Assembly: GCA_030674155.1 (NCBI GenBank)
Contig: JASPKP010004690.1
Coordinates: forward strand, 1-17,178
DNA length: 17,178 nt
Source of the DNA: Stramonita haemastoma
Taxonomy: Eukaryota > Mollusca > Gastropoda > Neogastropoda > Muricidae
Reading direction: 5' to 3'
Made by a program: the position numbers and the translations under genes
Part shown: in pieces, positions 16,946-17,178 of the stretch
Position numbering within the stretch: the stretch's first letter is position 1
Layout of the letters: every line of letters begins with the position of its first letter
Notes under the pieces: generated by a model
Seen by the model: the letters and a program-made list of their open reading frames with translations, nothing else
The model's database searches: none
Told to the model about the DNA's origin: nothing

Positions 16946-17178
16946 GATCCCGTAAATTACGTCAGCGTTGGGTGGGTTAGAGAAACACGAAGATACCCGG
17001 CTTATGTCCTCAAAGTCGGAACGCTGCTACCTTCATGGTGGGCAAAAACAGTCGCAACAAAACCTCACCATTGGTGAACCTCGGAGCTCTAGCTGAGGAC
17101 CTAAGTGGAAAACCCCACCCACCCCGAAGAAAAAAACTACAGTAACTATAAAATTACTGTACGGGGGGAAAACTATGA
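16946..17178. repeat. Probable dispersed repeat, cut by window edge
   Basis: Starts with GATCCCGTAAATTACG and contains GGTGGGTTAGAGAAACACG, then ATACCCGGC and ATGGTGGGCAAAAACAGTCG. From memory this pattern resembles a widespread repeat in marine snail sequences, but no second copy exists in the window to prove repetitiveness. No open frame. The segment includes a perfect 8-bp inverted repeat TACAGTAA/TTACTGTA at 17138-17145 and 17154-17161. Element class unknown, right end not seen. Confidence 0.45.
17138..17161. repeat. 8-bp perfect inverted repeat
   Basis: TACAGTAA (17138-17145) and TTACTGTA (17154-17161) are exact complements around an 8-nt A/T-rich loop. The structure lies inside the probable repeat at the window's right end. 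It is followed by CGGGGGG, not a T-run, so it is not a bacterial-type terminator. It may be a stem of the repeat. Confidence 0.7.

Noticed and set aside
17138..17161. Rho-independent terminator
   Set aside because: Stem is A/T-rich and followed by C and a G-run instead of a T-run, and the context is eukaryotic.

Overview
The window looks like a stretch of animal (eukaryotic) nuclear DNA from a draft assembly. It shows no supportable protein-coding gene, no bacterial gene organisation, no operon and no CRISPR array. Four features point this way: many long (CA/TG)n and (TC)n microsatellites, dispersed non-coding repeats in several copies, two copies of a tRNA-derived SINE with internal Pol III A/B-box signals, and many short lineage-typical repeats separated by AT-rich unique sequence. 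The terminal repeat (16946 to the window end) and the SINE remind me of repeats common in marine snails (caenogastropods). A mollusc is therefore my best guess, but it rests on recollection and cannot be checked here.

Layout. 1-3420 is extremely homopolymer-rich, and 2775-3420 is almost pure A/T. A recognisable but degraded copy of a dispersed repeat (R1) survives at 948-1195, so this part is probably a badly called consensus and not genuine low-complexity DNA. 3420-12200 is of intermediate quality: homopolymer runs look inflated, but repeats can be recognised. They are R1 (3555-3835, 4878-5130), a SINE (4039-4335, minus strand), R2 (5788-6075, 8784-9047) and R3 (7745-7970, 11131-11375). Three long polypyrimidine tracts lie at 10043-11122. 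12200-17178 looks normal and holds a much better SINE copy (12208-12545), a C-rich i-motif/G-quadruplex candidate, several Z-DNA-prone alternating purine/pyrimidine tracts, long microsatellites, a diverged direct duplication of about 100 bp with a period of about 221 bp, and a truncated dispersed repeat at the right edge.

No genes can be said to work together. Every long open frame is explained by low complexity (poly-Lys/Phe, Pro/Ser/Leu from CT tracts, His/Thr or Cys/Val from CA/TG repeats) or lies inside a repeat. The points of real interest are the repeat families, their shared orientation and order, the unusual DNA-structure candidates, and the clear left-to-right gradient in sequence quality, which limits any coding interpretation of the left 12 kb. 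I did not find a previously undescribed biological system.
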